DNA from: Deltaproteobacteria bacterium
GTDB lineage: Bacteria > Desulfobacterota > Binatia > HRBIN30 > CADEER01
DNA: 64,000 nt
Assembly (NCBI GenBank): GCA_029262455.1
Contig: JAJCZJ010000020.1
Span: 1-64,000 of the forward strand
Direction: 5' to 3'
Positions 53,937 to 62,290 of this stretch are shown piece after piece; the stretch's first letter is position 1, and every line of letters begins with the position of its first letter. The notes below the pieces were generated by a model. It ran no database searches. It was not told where the DNA came from and saw nothing but the letters and a program-made list of their open reading frames with translations. The translations under genes were made by a program, and so were the position numbers.

Positions 53937-54547
53937 TCAGCCCGACACAGATGCGCATCACACTTCCGCTCCTCGCGCTGGCGACGCTGTGCGGCGCCGG
54001 CTGCAGTTGGCGCAGCCCGCGGATCGAGTTCTACACTCTGAGCCCGCTGGCCAAGAGCGAAGTCGACCCGGCCGCGGCCGGCCCCGCACTCGAGGTCGGG
54101 CCGGCAACCTTTCCCACGTTCCTGCAGCGCACGCAGATCGCGACTCGATCCGGCGAGAATCGCCTCGTCTACGATGAGAGCCATCGCTGGGGGGGCAGCT
54201 TGGAACAGGACTTCCTGCGCGTGCTCGGCGAGAACCTCGCCCTGCTGATGCACACGGAACGGGTCGTGGTCTACCCGATACCCGCGAACTTTCCGATCGC
54301 CTTTCGGGTGGCGCTCGACGTCCAGCGGTTCGACGGAAGGCCGGGCGACAGCGTGACCCTGAAGGCGCGCTGGACGGTATCCTCGGGCAATCGGGGATCG
54401 GCGCTGGCCGCCGATGCGTCGGACATCAACGTACCGGTGACATCCAACGCCCACGAGGACCTGGTCGCGGCCCACAGCGCCGCGGTCGCGGCGCTCAGCC
54501 GCGAGATCGCAACAGCGATCACCAAGCTCGCCGCCGCTGCGCCGTAG
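53933..54547 (+). CDS. pqiC: PqiC-type auxiliary lipoprotein
   Basis: A 204-residue exported protein (hydrophobic segment ITLPLLALATLCGAGCS). Its mature start has the family strand IEFYTLSPLA, then LEVGPATFPTFLQRTQI and RWGGSLEQDFLRVLGENLA, as in PqiC/YmbA. It is expected at the outer membrane, linking to the MCE channel. The lipobox is imperfect, with Gly rather than Leu at -3. Its ATGA overlap with the pqiB stop shows it is the last gene of the operon. Confidence 0.85.
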   Translation: MISPTQMRITLPLLALATLCGAGCSWRSPRIEFYTLSPLAKSEVDPAAAGPALEVGPATFPTFLQRTQIATRSGENRLVYDESHRWGGSLEQDFLRVLGENLALLMHTERVVVYPIPANFPIAFRVALDVQRFDGRPGDSVTLKARWTVSSGNRGSALAADASDINVPVTSNAHEDLVAAHSAAVAALSREIATAITKLAAAAP

Positions 54548-54573
54548 CTTTGCTCGACTTCAGGAACGCCTCA

Positions 54574-54588
54574 CCCGAAGGATTCGGG
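54574..54588 (+). terminator. Short hairpin after the pqi operon
   Basis: CCCGAA-GGA-TTCGGG, 27 nt after the pqiC stop, is a compact 6-bp hairpin at the right place to end the operon transcript. No U-run follows. Confidence 0.4.
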
Positions 54589-55051
54589 GCCTGAGTCTTC
54601 CCGTCGGGCGTCTATGACAAAACTTGCAGTGACGGTAGCCAGCAGTCAGCTTGGTTCAGAAATCGTCAAAGCCACGATTGAGGTTGTCGGCGAGAGTTGT
54701 TGATCGGGCTGGCCAGAACACCCGGCAAGGCGGAGTCGCTTGATATCGAAGTCCGGCCGGGCGACTACAACTCGCCGAGTGACCTGGACAAATCGCTGCA
54801 AGGAATCGACACTCGGGCGCGCAATGCTCAGTCGCAACAACCCACCTGGCCGTAGATCTGCTCCATCAGTTGCGACGCCACGAGGAAGCCGACGAGAATT
54901 GCGAGCGCCTCGGGAACGGAAGGTCCAACGCCCCTCGAATTTACCCACAATGAAAGGACCGCGTTTCGCGCGGAGGCAAAATAGCGCTATCCTCGCTTCT
55001 CGCTAACGCACAAATCGCAATGACCAAACGGCCAAACACATGGGGGGTTTG
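54589..55051. other. Intergenic region of about 460 bp
   Basis: No gene with clear support. On the minus strand about 54834-54950 could encode a 40-residue peptide with one hydrophobic helix (PEALAILVGFLVASQLMEQI), too weak to call. The promoter of the SGNH gene lies in the AT-richer last 100 bp. Confidence 0.4.
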
Positions 55052-55693
55052 ATGCAACGAATCTTGAGGTTTCTACTATCCGGCATACTCGTCTGTTCGA
55101 TTGCGGCACCAGCGGCTGCCAGCCGATTCATGATCATGGGAGACTCAATTCAGGCGGGAACCGGCGTAACGGATGTAACTCGCCTAACGTCACATCAGCT
55201 CCAGGCCAATGCGAACGTGGTGATTCACAACTTCTCGAGCCCCGGCGCGCGCATGAGCAACGCCGGCTTTTTCGCCGGAATGACCAACGACGGACCAAGC
55301 GTCCAGCGCGTGTTTGGATTCTTTGGCATGCAGGGCCTCATCATCACCCTCGGCACGAACGACTGGGCGGGCAACACCGACATCAGTACTTTCTATACGG
55401 ACTACCTGAACCTACTCGACACGATCCCTCAATCGTTACCGGTCGTCTGTTTGACTCCAGTCTGGCGGTCCAACGAGACGACGACGAACGCCCAGGGCTT
55501 CAACCTGAACGCCTATCGGTATGTCGCCGCGATCGCCTGCGCCTCGCGCGGTCACACCTTTCTCGACGGGCGCCAAGCAATTCCCAATGACAACGCCTAT
55601 TTCACTGACGGACTCCACCCCAACGAGATCGGTCACGACGCAATGGCCGCCTTTCTACAAACGGAGCTGACGACGCTTGGATGGCTTCCCTAG
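55052..55693 (+). CDS. Secreted SGNH/GDSL hydrolase
   Basis: A 213-residue exported enzyme (signal peptide LLSGILVCSIAAPAAA). It has the SGNH blocks: MGDSIQAG with the nucleophile Ser near residue 31, a SPGARM Gly block, GTND with the oxyanion Asn, and DGLHPNEIGH with the catalytic Asp and His. It is expected to hydrolyse an ester of a lipid or sugar in the periplasm or outside. ATG 55052 follows a GGGGGG Shine-Dalgarno stretch; an in-frame ATG at 55040 overlaps that site. Confidence 0.9.
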   Translation: MQRILRFLLSGILVCSIAAPAAASRFMIMGDSIQAGTGVTDVTRLTSHQLQANANVVIHNFSSPGARMSNAGFFAGMTNDGPSVQRVFGFFGMQGLIITLGTNDWAGNTDISTFYTDYLNLLDTIPQSLPVVCLTPVWRSNETTTNAQGFNLNAYRYVAAIACASRGHTFLDGRQAIPNDNAYFTDGLHPNEIGHDAMAAFLQTELTTLGWLP

Positions 55694-55758
55694 CCCGCCC
55701 CTCGACATCGCGGCCGACACGCTTGCCGCACCCCACCCTTACCCGGTACTACTTGGCT

Positions 55759-56121
55759 ATGAGTGAGAGCTACGTCGCGGTCGCACAGGGCCCCATCGAC
55801 TACATCAAGGAACTCATCTCGCGCTGCGAGAAGATTGGGATCGAGGTCTCGCTGGATCGGTGCCGCACCAAATCTTGAGGCACTAAAATGGAGCTCCTCG
55901 TGCAGGAGCAAGACCTTCCCGAGTACGCCAAGATGATGCGCGACGACTGGATGGAGTCCGTTCACAAAGAGGGCACCATCAACAATGACGGCACCGCCAA
56001 GTCTGTCGCCCACAAGACTGTTGACCATGACCCAGATGGCGAGCCTCCATGTCCCGCGTGCGGCACGGCGGCGCCGCTTGTCGACGGCTGCTGCATCGAC
56101 TGTGGGCTACATCTGGGCTAG
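55759..56121 (+). CDS. Candidate selenoprotein: CX4U motif plus zinc ribbon (in-frame UGA at 55876)
   Basis: Two adjacent frames are in the same phase and separated only by one TGA (55876-55878). Read through, they give one 120-residue protein: MSESYVAVAQGPIDYIKELI, then SLDRC-RTKS-U-GTKMELLV (Cys35, Sec40), an acidic helix (LPEYAKMMRDDWMESV), and a C-terminal zinc ribbon CPACGTAAPLVDGCCIDC. Protein-like sequence runs on both sides of the TGA. A SECIS-like hairpin follows at 55893-55909. The CX4U pair suggests a redox or metal role. The alternatives are a recent nonsense mutation or a separate protein starting at ATG 55888. No selA/selB/selC lies in the window. Confidence 0.6.
55893..55909 (+). 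promoter_or_regulatory. Putative bacterial SECIS element
   Basis: GCTCCT-CGTGC-AGGAGC is a 6-bp perfect stem with a 5-nt loop. Twenty nucleotides separate the UGA from the loop, and G is the second loop base. Known bacterial SECIS elements have a short stem, a small loop with G in the first two positions and a loop about 16-37 nt after UGA, so all features fit. Confidence 0.55.
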
Positions 56122-56253
56122 TCAGCGGATTGCCCGGGACAAGCTGGGGAAGAGAAAACGCGAAGCTCCCGTGCTTTTCTCGACCTCCATCCGAGTGCTC
56201 CCTTGACGTACCTCCCGGGCCGAGAGAAACATGCTTGGCTGCGCACGAGAGTC

Positions 56254-56952
56254 ATGACCATCACTCACGAACATCCCCACTTCCGCATCGTCGACGACTT
56301 TCTCGACGAGGACACCTGGACGGCGGTCTGGAGCGATTTTCAGTTCACGGAGTTACACCCCGTGACGCGCTCTACGGGCGCGTGGAAGCTCGACGACGGC
56401 GTGCCCTTGGGGGGGCAAGAAGTCGTCGCGTCCGGCGCCGGCGCCGACTCGGCGGGATCGACAAACACCCCGCTGGATCGCGTGATCGCAGCGGTGCTCG
56501 CCGACCCGAGCCACTACCGCGGCCTCATCGGCGAGGATTGGGATCGGATCAGCGCGCGCCCCTACGTCTACCCGCGAGAGACGGGTCTGTCTTGGCACGT
56601 CGACGATCACGCCCTCTATGCCGGTGCGTTCGTCTACTACGCTCACCCGCACTGGAACGCTCACTGGGGCGGCGAACTGCTGATTGCCGAAAACGACCCG
56701 GAGACCGACGCCGAGGAGGGCGCGCTCCCGATCATGGGCTACCGCTTCGAGACCGAGTCGTACTCCGAACGCTTGCTCGACGTGGGCTGTGGCAGCTTCG
56801 TCATGCCCAGGCCCAATCGCCTGGTGCTCCTGGCCGGCGCACCTCACATGGTGGCGCGTATCGTTCCGGCCGCGGGCGCCGCGGTGCGCGCCAGTATCTC
56901 CGGCTTCTTCCTGCGCCCCGAGCACGAGCAGGTCGCCGACCGCGATGCCTAG
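56254..56952 (+). CDS. 2-oxoglutarate/Fe(II)-dependent oxygenase
   Basis: A 232-residue cytosolic enzyme of the prolyl-4-hydroxylase-like fold. Metal ligands are likely in LSWHVDDH (HxD) and GAPHMVARI, with the downstream Arg in VRASISGFF for the 2-oxoglutarate carboxylate. GGELLIAE is the conserved strand after the first ligand pair. The substrate is unknown. It starts at ATG 56254; a TTG at 56203 is in frame but less likely. Its stop overlaps the truA start by 8 bp, so the two are co-transcribed. Confidence 0.85.
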   Translation: MTITHEHPHFRIVDDFLDEDTWTAVWSDFQFTELHPVTRSTGAWKLDDGVPLGGQEVVASGAGADSAGSTNTPLDRVIAAVLADPSHYRGLIGEDWDRISARPYVYPRETGLSWHVDDHALYAGAFVYYAHPHWNAHWGGELLIAENDPETDAEEGALPIMGYRFETESYSERLLDVGCGSFVMPRPNRLVLLAGAPHMVARIVPAAGAAVRASISGFFLRPEHEQVADRDA

Positions 56953-57709
56953 CGACGACCCTGCTGTTTCGACCTACCGGCTCGACCTGGCCTACGACGG
57001 GCGCGCCTACTTCGGTTGGCAGCGCCACAGCGGAAAACCGACACTGCAGGGCACCCTGGAAGACGCGGTCACGGCTTGCTTTGCCATACGCAGCGCCGTG
57101 CACGGTTCCGGACGCACCGATCGCGGAGTGCACGCCAATGGCCAGGTCGCCACGGTCGAGTTGCCTGCGGACATCGACACTGAGGCCACGCTCGCAGCCC
57201 TGCAGCGCGAACTCCCAGCCGACATTCAGTTGCTGGCTTTGTCCCCAGTGGCGGATTTCCACGCGCGTGACAGCGCCAAAGCCAAGACCTATCGCTATGT
57301 GATCTGGAACGCGCCCGAGTGCCCTGCGGAGCACGTCGGCCGCGTCTGGCACATCCCGCGCCGACTCGACGTCGCCGCTATGCGCCCCGCGTGCCTGGTC
57401 TTCGAGGGCGAGCACGACTTTGCCTCGTTCGCGAAGAAGACCAACTTCGCGCAGGCGAGCACGGTGCGCCACGTCTATTCCGTCAACCTCATTCACGACC
57501 CGAAGGAGCCGGCGCGGATCGATATCGCGTTTCGCGCTGATGGCTTTCTCTGGAAGATGGTTCGTAACATCGTGCGCGCGATCGTCAAGGTCGGCGAAGG
57601 CCGCGCCACTGTCGCACAACTCACCGAGATCCTGGCCGCCAGGGACCGCGGCGCAGCCCCCGGCACAGCGCCTGCTTCGGGGCTGTATCTCGACAACGTC
57701 GAGTACTGA
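56945..57709 (+). CDS. truA: tRNA pseudouridine(38-40) synthase TruA
   Basis: A 254-residue enzyme that converts U38-U40 of the tRNA anticodon stem to pseudouridine. The catalytic motif GSGRTDRGVHA contains Asp59, matching the Asp of E. coli TruA. Other family motifs are YDGRAYFGWQRH at the N-terminus, HDFASFAKK, and FLWKMVRNIVRAIVKVGEG near the C-terminus. The length is normal. ATG 56945 overlaps the oxygenase gene by 8 bp. Confidence 0.96.
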   Translation: MPSDDPAVSTYRLDLAYDGRAYFGWQRHSGKPTLQGTLEDAVTACFAIRSAVHGSGRTDRGVHANGQVATVELPADIDTEATLAALQRELPADIQLLALSPVADFHARDSAKAKTYRYVIWNAPECPAEHVGRVWHIPRRLDVAAMRPACLVFEGEHDFASFAKKTNFAQASTVRHVYSVNLIHDPKEPARIDIAFRADGFLWKMVRNIVRAIVKVGEGRATVAQLTEILAARDRGAAPGTAPASGLYLDNVEY

Positions 57710-57750
57710 GCGGCCGCGACAAGACATGCGGCTGCACAGCCCTCACTCGT

Positions 57751-57820
57751 TCGACCTTCGACGTTTTTCGACGTTCGATGTTCGACGTTCGACCTTCGAC
57801 CTTCGTTTTTCGACCTCGAC
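57751..57820. repeat. Simple tandem of TTCGACSTT units
   Basis: A run of imperfect 7-9-bp units (CGACCTTCG, ACGTTCGATG, TTCGACGTTCG) about 60 bp upstream of the OsmC-YcaO gene. This simple-sequence type is likely to vary in copy number. Confidence 0.65.
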
Positions 57821-57880
57821 TTTGCCCTCCATGCCTGAGCGAATAGCTGAGGAATCGATGAACTCACCCAGGGAAATACC

Positions 57881-60076
57881 ATGCAGGTAAAAGTCAGGTT
57901 TCTGGACAACCTCAGGCTGGAGGCCAGTTTTGATGACTTCACGGTCATCAGCGATCAACCCATTCGCTACAAGGGGGATGGAACCGCTCCAGGACCCTTT
58001 GACTATTTCCTGGCCTCGTCTGCACTCTGCGCTGCCTATTTCGCCAAGGCTTACTGCAACACCAGAGACATTCCCACCGAAGACATCAGCATCGTTCAGG
58101 ATAACATCGTCGACCCTGAAAACAGGTATCAACAAACGTTCAAAATTCGTGCGGAGCTTCCTGAAGGGATCTCCGAGAAGGATCGGGATGGAATCATCCG
58201 CGCGATGGACCGCTGCACCGTAAAACGAGTGATTCAAAACGACCTGGGTTTCAAAGTCGATTCCATCAGTGTTTTGGGAAAAGACTCTGGCCTTCTTTAT
58301 GAGAGTGACTCTAGAGACGGTGCCAGGACCATGATTCCCGGAAAAGATTGCTCGCTCGAAGAGACGATCACCAACATGAGCGGCCTCATCGAGTCTCTTG
58401 GGATCAAGATTGAAATCGCGGCATGGAGAAACATCGTTCCCCACGTATGGTCCGTCCATATCCGCGATGCCGAGTCGCCCATGTGCTACACGAACGGAAA
58501 AGGTGCGACCCAAGACGCAGCCCTGTGCTCGGCGCTCGGAGAGTACCTCGAGCGCATGAGCAACAACTACTTTTACAACGACTACTACCTCGGCGAAGAA
58601 CGGGCCAAGGCCGAATTTGTGCACTACGCCAACGAGAAGTGGTTTCAACCAGGACCCAATGATTCAATTCCAGCAGGCCTGATGGACGAACGATTCATCG
58701 AGATTTTTGATTGCGACCATGAACTCAAAGCTTCCCATCTTGTGGATACAAATTCTGGAGCGATCGAACGAGGAATTTGCGCTCTTCCGTTTGAGCGGCA
58801 ATCCGATCTGGAGACGGTCTATATCCCTGCCAATCTCATTGGGAATATTTTCGTCAGCAACGGCATGAGCGCGGGCAATACACTCTACGAAGCCCGCGTC
58901 CAATGCCTGTCCGAAATTTTCGAGCGCGCGGTAAAAAAGCAGATCATCCTCGAGGAACTCACGCTGCCCGACGTTCCCACCGCTGCCATCGCACGATTCC
59001 CAACAATTGTGGCTGGACTCGCAACACTAGAAGAACAGGGTTTCCCGGTGTTCGTGAAGGACGCTTCGCTCGGAGGAAAATTCCCTGTGATGTGTGTCGC
59101 CATCATGAACCCCAGAACAGGTGGGGCGTTCGCTTCATTTGGCGGGCATCCCAAGTTCGAAGTGGCTCTTGAAAGAAGCCTGACCGAATTGATGCAAGGC
59201 AGAAGCTTTGAGGGCTTGAACGATGTCCCGCCGCCTACGTTCAACCACTTTGCCATCCGCGAGCCGGATAACATGGTCGAGCACTTCATTGACTCGACTG
59301 GAGTCGTTTCCTGGAGGTTCTTTGGAGAAGCCGCCGACTATGAATTCTCCGATTGGGACTTCACCGGATCGACGGAACAAGAATATCAGTATTTGATGGG
59401 CATTCTGCGAGACCTGGGCAAGGAAGTTTACATCGCGGACTACGAAGACCTCGGGGCGAATGCCTGCAGGATTTTAGTTCCAGGCTATTCAGAAATCTAT
59501 GGAGTAGAGGACCTTGTTTGGGGCAACACCAACAAAGCGCTCGCCTTCAGGTCAGACGTGCTCAACATTCACTCGCTCGATGACCAAGCTCTGTTGTGCC
59601 TGCTTGAAAAGCTCGAAGAGAGTGAGCTTGACGAATACACGTCGATCCCGGAGCTAATTGGAGTTGCCTTCGACGAAAATTCTCCGTGGGGAAAATGCAC
59701 GGTGAGCGAACTCAAGGGGCTCATCTGCTTGGCTCTCGGAAAGCATGAAGAAGCGAAGAATTGGGTTGGCATGTTCTTGCAGTACAACGACAACGTGCCC
59801 GCGCGAAGAAGGTTCTACCAAGTCTTGGATACCGTGCTCGACATCACGCTGCGAGATGATCTCGAGCTTCAAAACTACATCCCCAGTCTCACTCGAATGT
59901 ACGGCAAGGAAGATCTCTCGAATGCGACCTCGAGTGTGTCAGGAAAGATTCGGTTCTTTGGCTTAACGCCGACAAACATGAAGCTCGATGGAATCGACAA
60001 GCACTTGAGGCTGCTTGAGAGTTACGAGAAGCTTCAGGTTGCGAGACAACGGCATCACGCACGCATCTCGAATTGA
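57881..60076 (+). CDS. ycaO: OsmC-like domain fused to YcaO
   Basis: A 731-residue fusion. Residues 1-140 are OsmC/Ohr-like, with two Cys (Cys50 in FLASSALCAAYFAK and Cys112 in RAMDRCTVKRV) placed like the peroxide-reactive pair. From about residue 150 it follows E. coli YcaO closely (MIPGKDCSLEETI, NVWSVHIRD-like VWSVHIRDAESPMCYTNGKG, ALGEYLERMSNNYFYNDYYL, IGNIFVSNGMSAGNT, VYIADYEDLGANACRI, RMYG). YcaO enzymes use ATP to activate peptide backbones; E. coli YcaO is linked to beta-methylthiolation of ribosomal protein S12. The codon use is less GC-rich than the neighbours, suggesting transfer. Confidence 0.92.
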   Translation: MQVKVRFLDNLRLEASFDDFTVISDQPIRYKGDGTAPGPFDYFLASSALCAAYFAKAYCNTRDIPTEDISIVQDNIVDPENRYQQTFKIRAELPEGISEKDRDGIIRAMDRCTVKRVIQNDLGFKVDSISVLGKDSGLLYESDSRDGARTMIPGKDCSLEETITNMSGLIESLGIKIEIAAWRNIVPHVWSVHIRDAESPMCYTNGKGATQDAALCSALGEYLERMSNNYFYNDYYLGEERAKAEFVHYANEKWFQPGPNDSIPAGLMDERFIEIFDCDHELKASHLVDTNSGAIERGICALPFERQSDLETVYIPANLIGNIFVSNGMSAGNTLYEARVQCLSEIFERAVKKQIILEELTLPDVPTAAIARFPTIVAGLATLEEQGFPVFVKDASLGGKFPVMCVAIMNPRTGGAFASFGGHPKFEVALERSLTELMQGRSFEGLNDVPPPTFNHFAIREPDNMVEHFIDSTGVVSWRFFGEAADYEFSDWDFTGSTEQEYQYLMGILRDLGKEVYIADYEDLGANACRILVPGYSEIYGVEDLVWGNTNKALAFRSDVLNIHSLDDQALLCLLEKLEESELDEYTSIPELIGVAFDENSPWGKCTVSELKGLICLALGKHEEAKNWVGMFLQYNDNVPARRRFYQVLDTVLDITLRDDLELQNYIPSLTRMYGKEDLSNATSSVSGKIRFFGLTPTNMKLDGIDKHLRLLESYEKLQVARQRHHARISN

Positions 60077-60230
60077 CAGGGGCCTTCCAACGGGCGTCCC
60101 CGACCAAGGCGCGAAGCACCGCGCAGCCCGAGTGTTGGGCTTGTCGAATAGCCTGCCGCGAAGGATGGTTCGCCGGGGATCCCGATGGCCTCGTGGCCGT
60201 CCCCGATCTCCGGGCTGGGCGGGAGCCGGC

Positions 60231-62156
60231 TCACATACCCGTCGGCCCACCTGCCAACGGTTCGAGCATGCGGCTCCTGACCGCGCTGTCGTGCAGGTTG
60301 CCGAGGTGTCCGCCGTCGTCGAACAGCGTCAAGTGCTCGTCGAGCGCTTGCTCGAGCCAGGAGATGTCGTGCGGCGCAAGTAGGAAGTCGTCGCGATTGG
60401 TGAACACAAAGACTCGATCGCGCTGTCGCCGTAGCTCGGTCTCGACGGAGCGCAGGTCGGCGCTGCCTTCGACTTGCTCGAAGTTGTCGACCGCGGGGTC
60501 GGTAGCGATGAGATCGGGCAGTAGAAACGCGTAGAGGTACTCCATAAACGAGTAGCGGGCTATTTCGTCGTAGACCGGCTGCCTGCGGAAGCGATCCAGC
60601 GGCGTTTGCAGGACTCCGAGATTGCGGCGCAGCTGGGTCGCAAAGACGGCGTCGCGTAAGCCCAGACGGAAAGCGAGACCGATCAGAAATTTGGCTTGGA
60701 TCTCGGTGAACGGCATTGGGCCGCTCGGCGCAAAGCCGCCGCGACCCAACTCGAGAGCCGTCATCAGGGTCTGCCGGACACGCTCCTGTCGTCTGGCCGC
60801 GTCCCATGCGAGGGGCGCGTTGAAGTACGTGTCGAGCTGTTCCATACCGTAGAGCAGCCGCACCGGCGGGTTGATGGCGATGTAGGATTCGAACGCGACC
60901 GTATCGGCAGCGGCCACCAGCAGGGTCTGGAAAGCTCCCAGCGAAACTCCCATCAGCGTGCGGGCCCCGGTCGCGCCCGGGTGCCTGTCTTCGATACTGG
61001 CGAGGATGGCTCGCAACACCTCGATCACGTCGTCGATGTCGGCCTTGGGATAGCCGGGCAGAGCGGCCGCCGCGCTCGATTCAATGAACTCCCAGTTCAT
61101 CGTGCTGCTGACAGTGACGACAGAACATCCTCGCAGAAATGCCGACTCGGCGAGGCCGAGGCTGAGATCGGACTGGCGGTGCCCGCCGAGGCCGGGCAGT
61201 ACGATCACCAAGGGGGCGGGTTCTGGCTGCAACCACTGGTCGTAGATCGCGACCCGGTCGCCGCCCAGCGGTGTTCGGACGGTCTGCGCGCGGTTGGGAA
61301 ACTCAGGATCGCTGAAGCCGAAGAAGGCTGCGCGCAATGTATCGTCGTCCGACGATCCGCGTCTACTGCGGTAGTCGACCACCTGCCGGTGGCGGTCGGT
61401 CCCGTACAGATCGCGGGTGAGGGCGTAAGGATCGTACTCGCGCTGCAGGAAGCGCGAGTAGAAATCGACGCTGTCCGATTGGGCGTTGAAGACCCGGTAG
61501 GCGGCGATGCTTCCGGATGGAACGATGCCGAGGAAGTATCCCTCGGGTGCGATGAAGGCGTCCCCAGTCAGGCCAACGCCGTCTCGGACGCTGCTCGGTC
61601 CGAGTATCGGCAAGGCCAGGAAGGAGCTGTCTCCCCATCCCCAGCGTCCGAGTGTTTGGCCGGCATCCTCCGCCGAAGCTTCGATTCCGAGCTCGCTCGC
61701 CGGATCGAAGAAGCCGGCGATACCGGCGGTCGAATTGATCGCGAATCTCCGGGTCTCGTCGTAGGCTCCGGCGAACTTGCCCTGGAGGACGTTGTTCACC
61801 AGACGCTTGGGATACTCGAGGTTGAGTGACGCCCTGGCGACACTCTCCCTCACGATCCGCGGTACGGCCCAGCGATAGGCTCGCGCGAGAGGGGCGATGG
61901 CCCGCGTGATGAGTTCGTCGTTAAACAGCGAGACCGCGCGGTTGAGCGGCTCGAGTGGGTCGGCCTGCAACTCGGGTAGCTCGACCTCTTCGGCCTTGAA
62001 GTAGCGCGCTCCCGGTCCGTCGTAATGCGACCAGTCGCGGTGCGATGTCTGCCTGGTCGCGCATCCGCCGAGGCTCAGCAGCAACGCCGTCAGGGCGACG
62101 GTGCTGCACTGCCTGAGCAGCGCGCCGCCGCGGGGGTCGCGTCGCAGTCGCCTCAT
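60231..62156 (-). CDS. MlaA (VacJ) lipoprotein fused to an alpha/beta hydrolase
   Basis: A 641-residue outer-membrane lipoprotein candidate; lipobox LGGC with Cys32. Residues about 60-235 are MlaA: DPLEPLNRAVSLFNDELITR, VNNVLQGKFAGAYDETRRFA, INSTAGIAGFFDPASELGI, EDAGQTLGRWGWGDSSFLAL, PILGPSSVRD. From about 295 an alpha/beta hydrolase follows: VIVLPGLGGHRQSDLSLGLA, nucleophile elbow LMGVSLGAFQTL (about 400), FVFTNRDDFLL, and a late DDGGHLGNL with the likely His. MlaA normally removes mislocalised phospholipids from the outer leaflet, so joining it to a hydrolase suggests lipid removal coupled to cleavage (inference). ATG 62156. Confidence 0.88.
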   Translation of the reverse strand: MRRLRRDPRGGALLRQCSTVALTALLLSLGGCATRQTSHRDWSHYDGPGARYFKAEEVELPELQADPLEPLNRAVSLFNDELITRAIAPLARAYRWAVPRIVRESVARASLNLEYPKRLVNNVLQGKFAGAYDETRRFAINSTAGIAGFFDPASELGIEASAEDAGQTLGRWGWGDSSFLALPILGPSSVRDGVGLTGDAFIAPEGYFLGIVPSGSIAAYRVFNAQSDSVDFYSRFLQREYDPYALTRDLYGTDRHRQVVDYRSRRGSSDDDTLRAAFFGFSDPEFPNRAQTVRTPLGGDRVAIYDQWLQPEPAPLVIVLPGLGGHRQSDLSLGLAESAFLRGCSVVTVSSTMNWEFIESSAAAALPGYPKADIDDVIEVLRAILASIEDRHPGATGARTLMGVSLGAFQTLLVAAADTVAFESYIAINPPVRLLYGMEQLDTYFNAPLAWDAARRQERVRQTLMTALELGRGGFAPSGPMPFTEIQAKFLIGLAFRLGLRDAVFATQLRRNLGVLQTPLDRFRRQPVYDEIARYSFMEYLYAFLLPDLIATDPAVDNFEQVEGSADLRSVETELRRQRDRVFVFTNRDDFLLAPHDISWLEQALDEHLTLFDDGGHLGNLHDSAVRSRMLEPLAGGPTGM

Positions 62157-62290
62157 CAGCTCGTCACTCTACAGTGTGCGTGCCGGCGGCGCGACATGCG
62201 CGCTCGCTGCGAACGAGGCGGGGGAGACGGTCGCGGTAGGGACGCCGGTTGGACGGTATTCTCACATTGACCCGGGCCCGGACGACGCCT

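Noticed and set aside
54834-54950. 40-residue minus-strand peptide with a hydrophobic helix
   Set aside because: There is no start with a ribosome site and no recognisable family, so it was left as a note in the intergenic entry.
55888-56121. Independent 77-residue zinc-ribbon gene starting at ATG 55888
   Set aside because: It is in phase with the upstream frame and separated only by TGA, with no ribosome site of its own; the read-through reading is simpler, although not proven.
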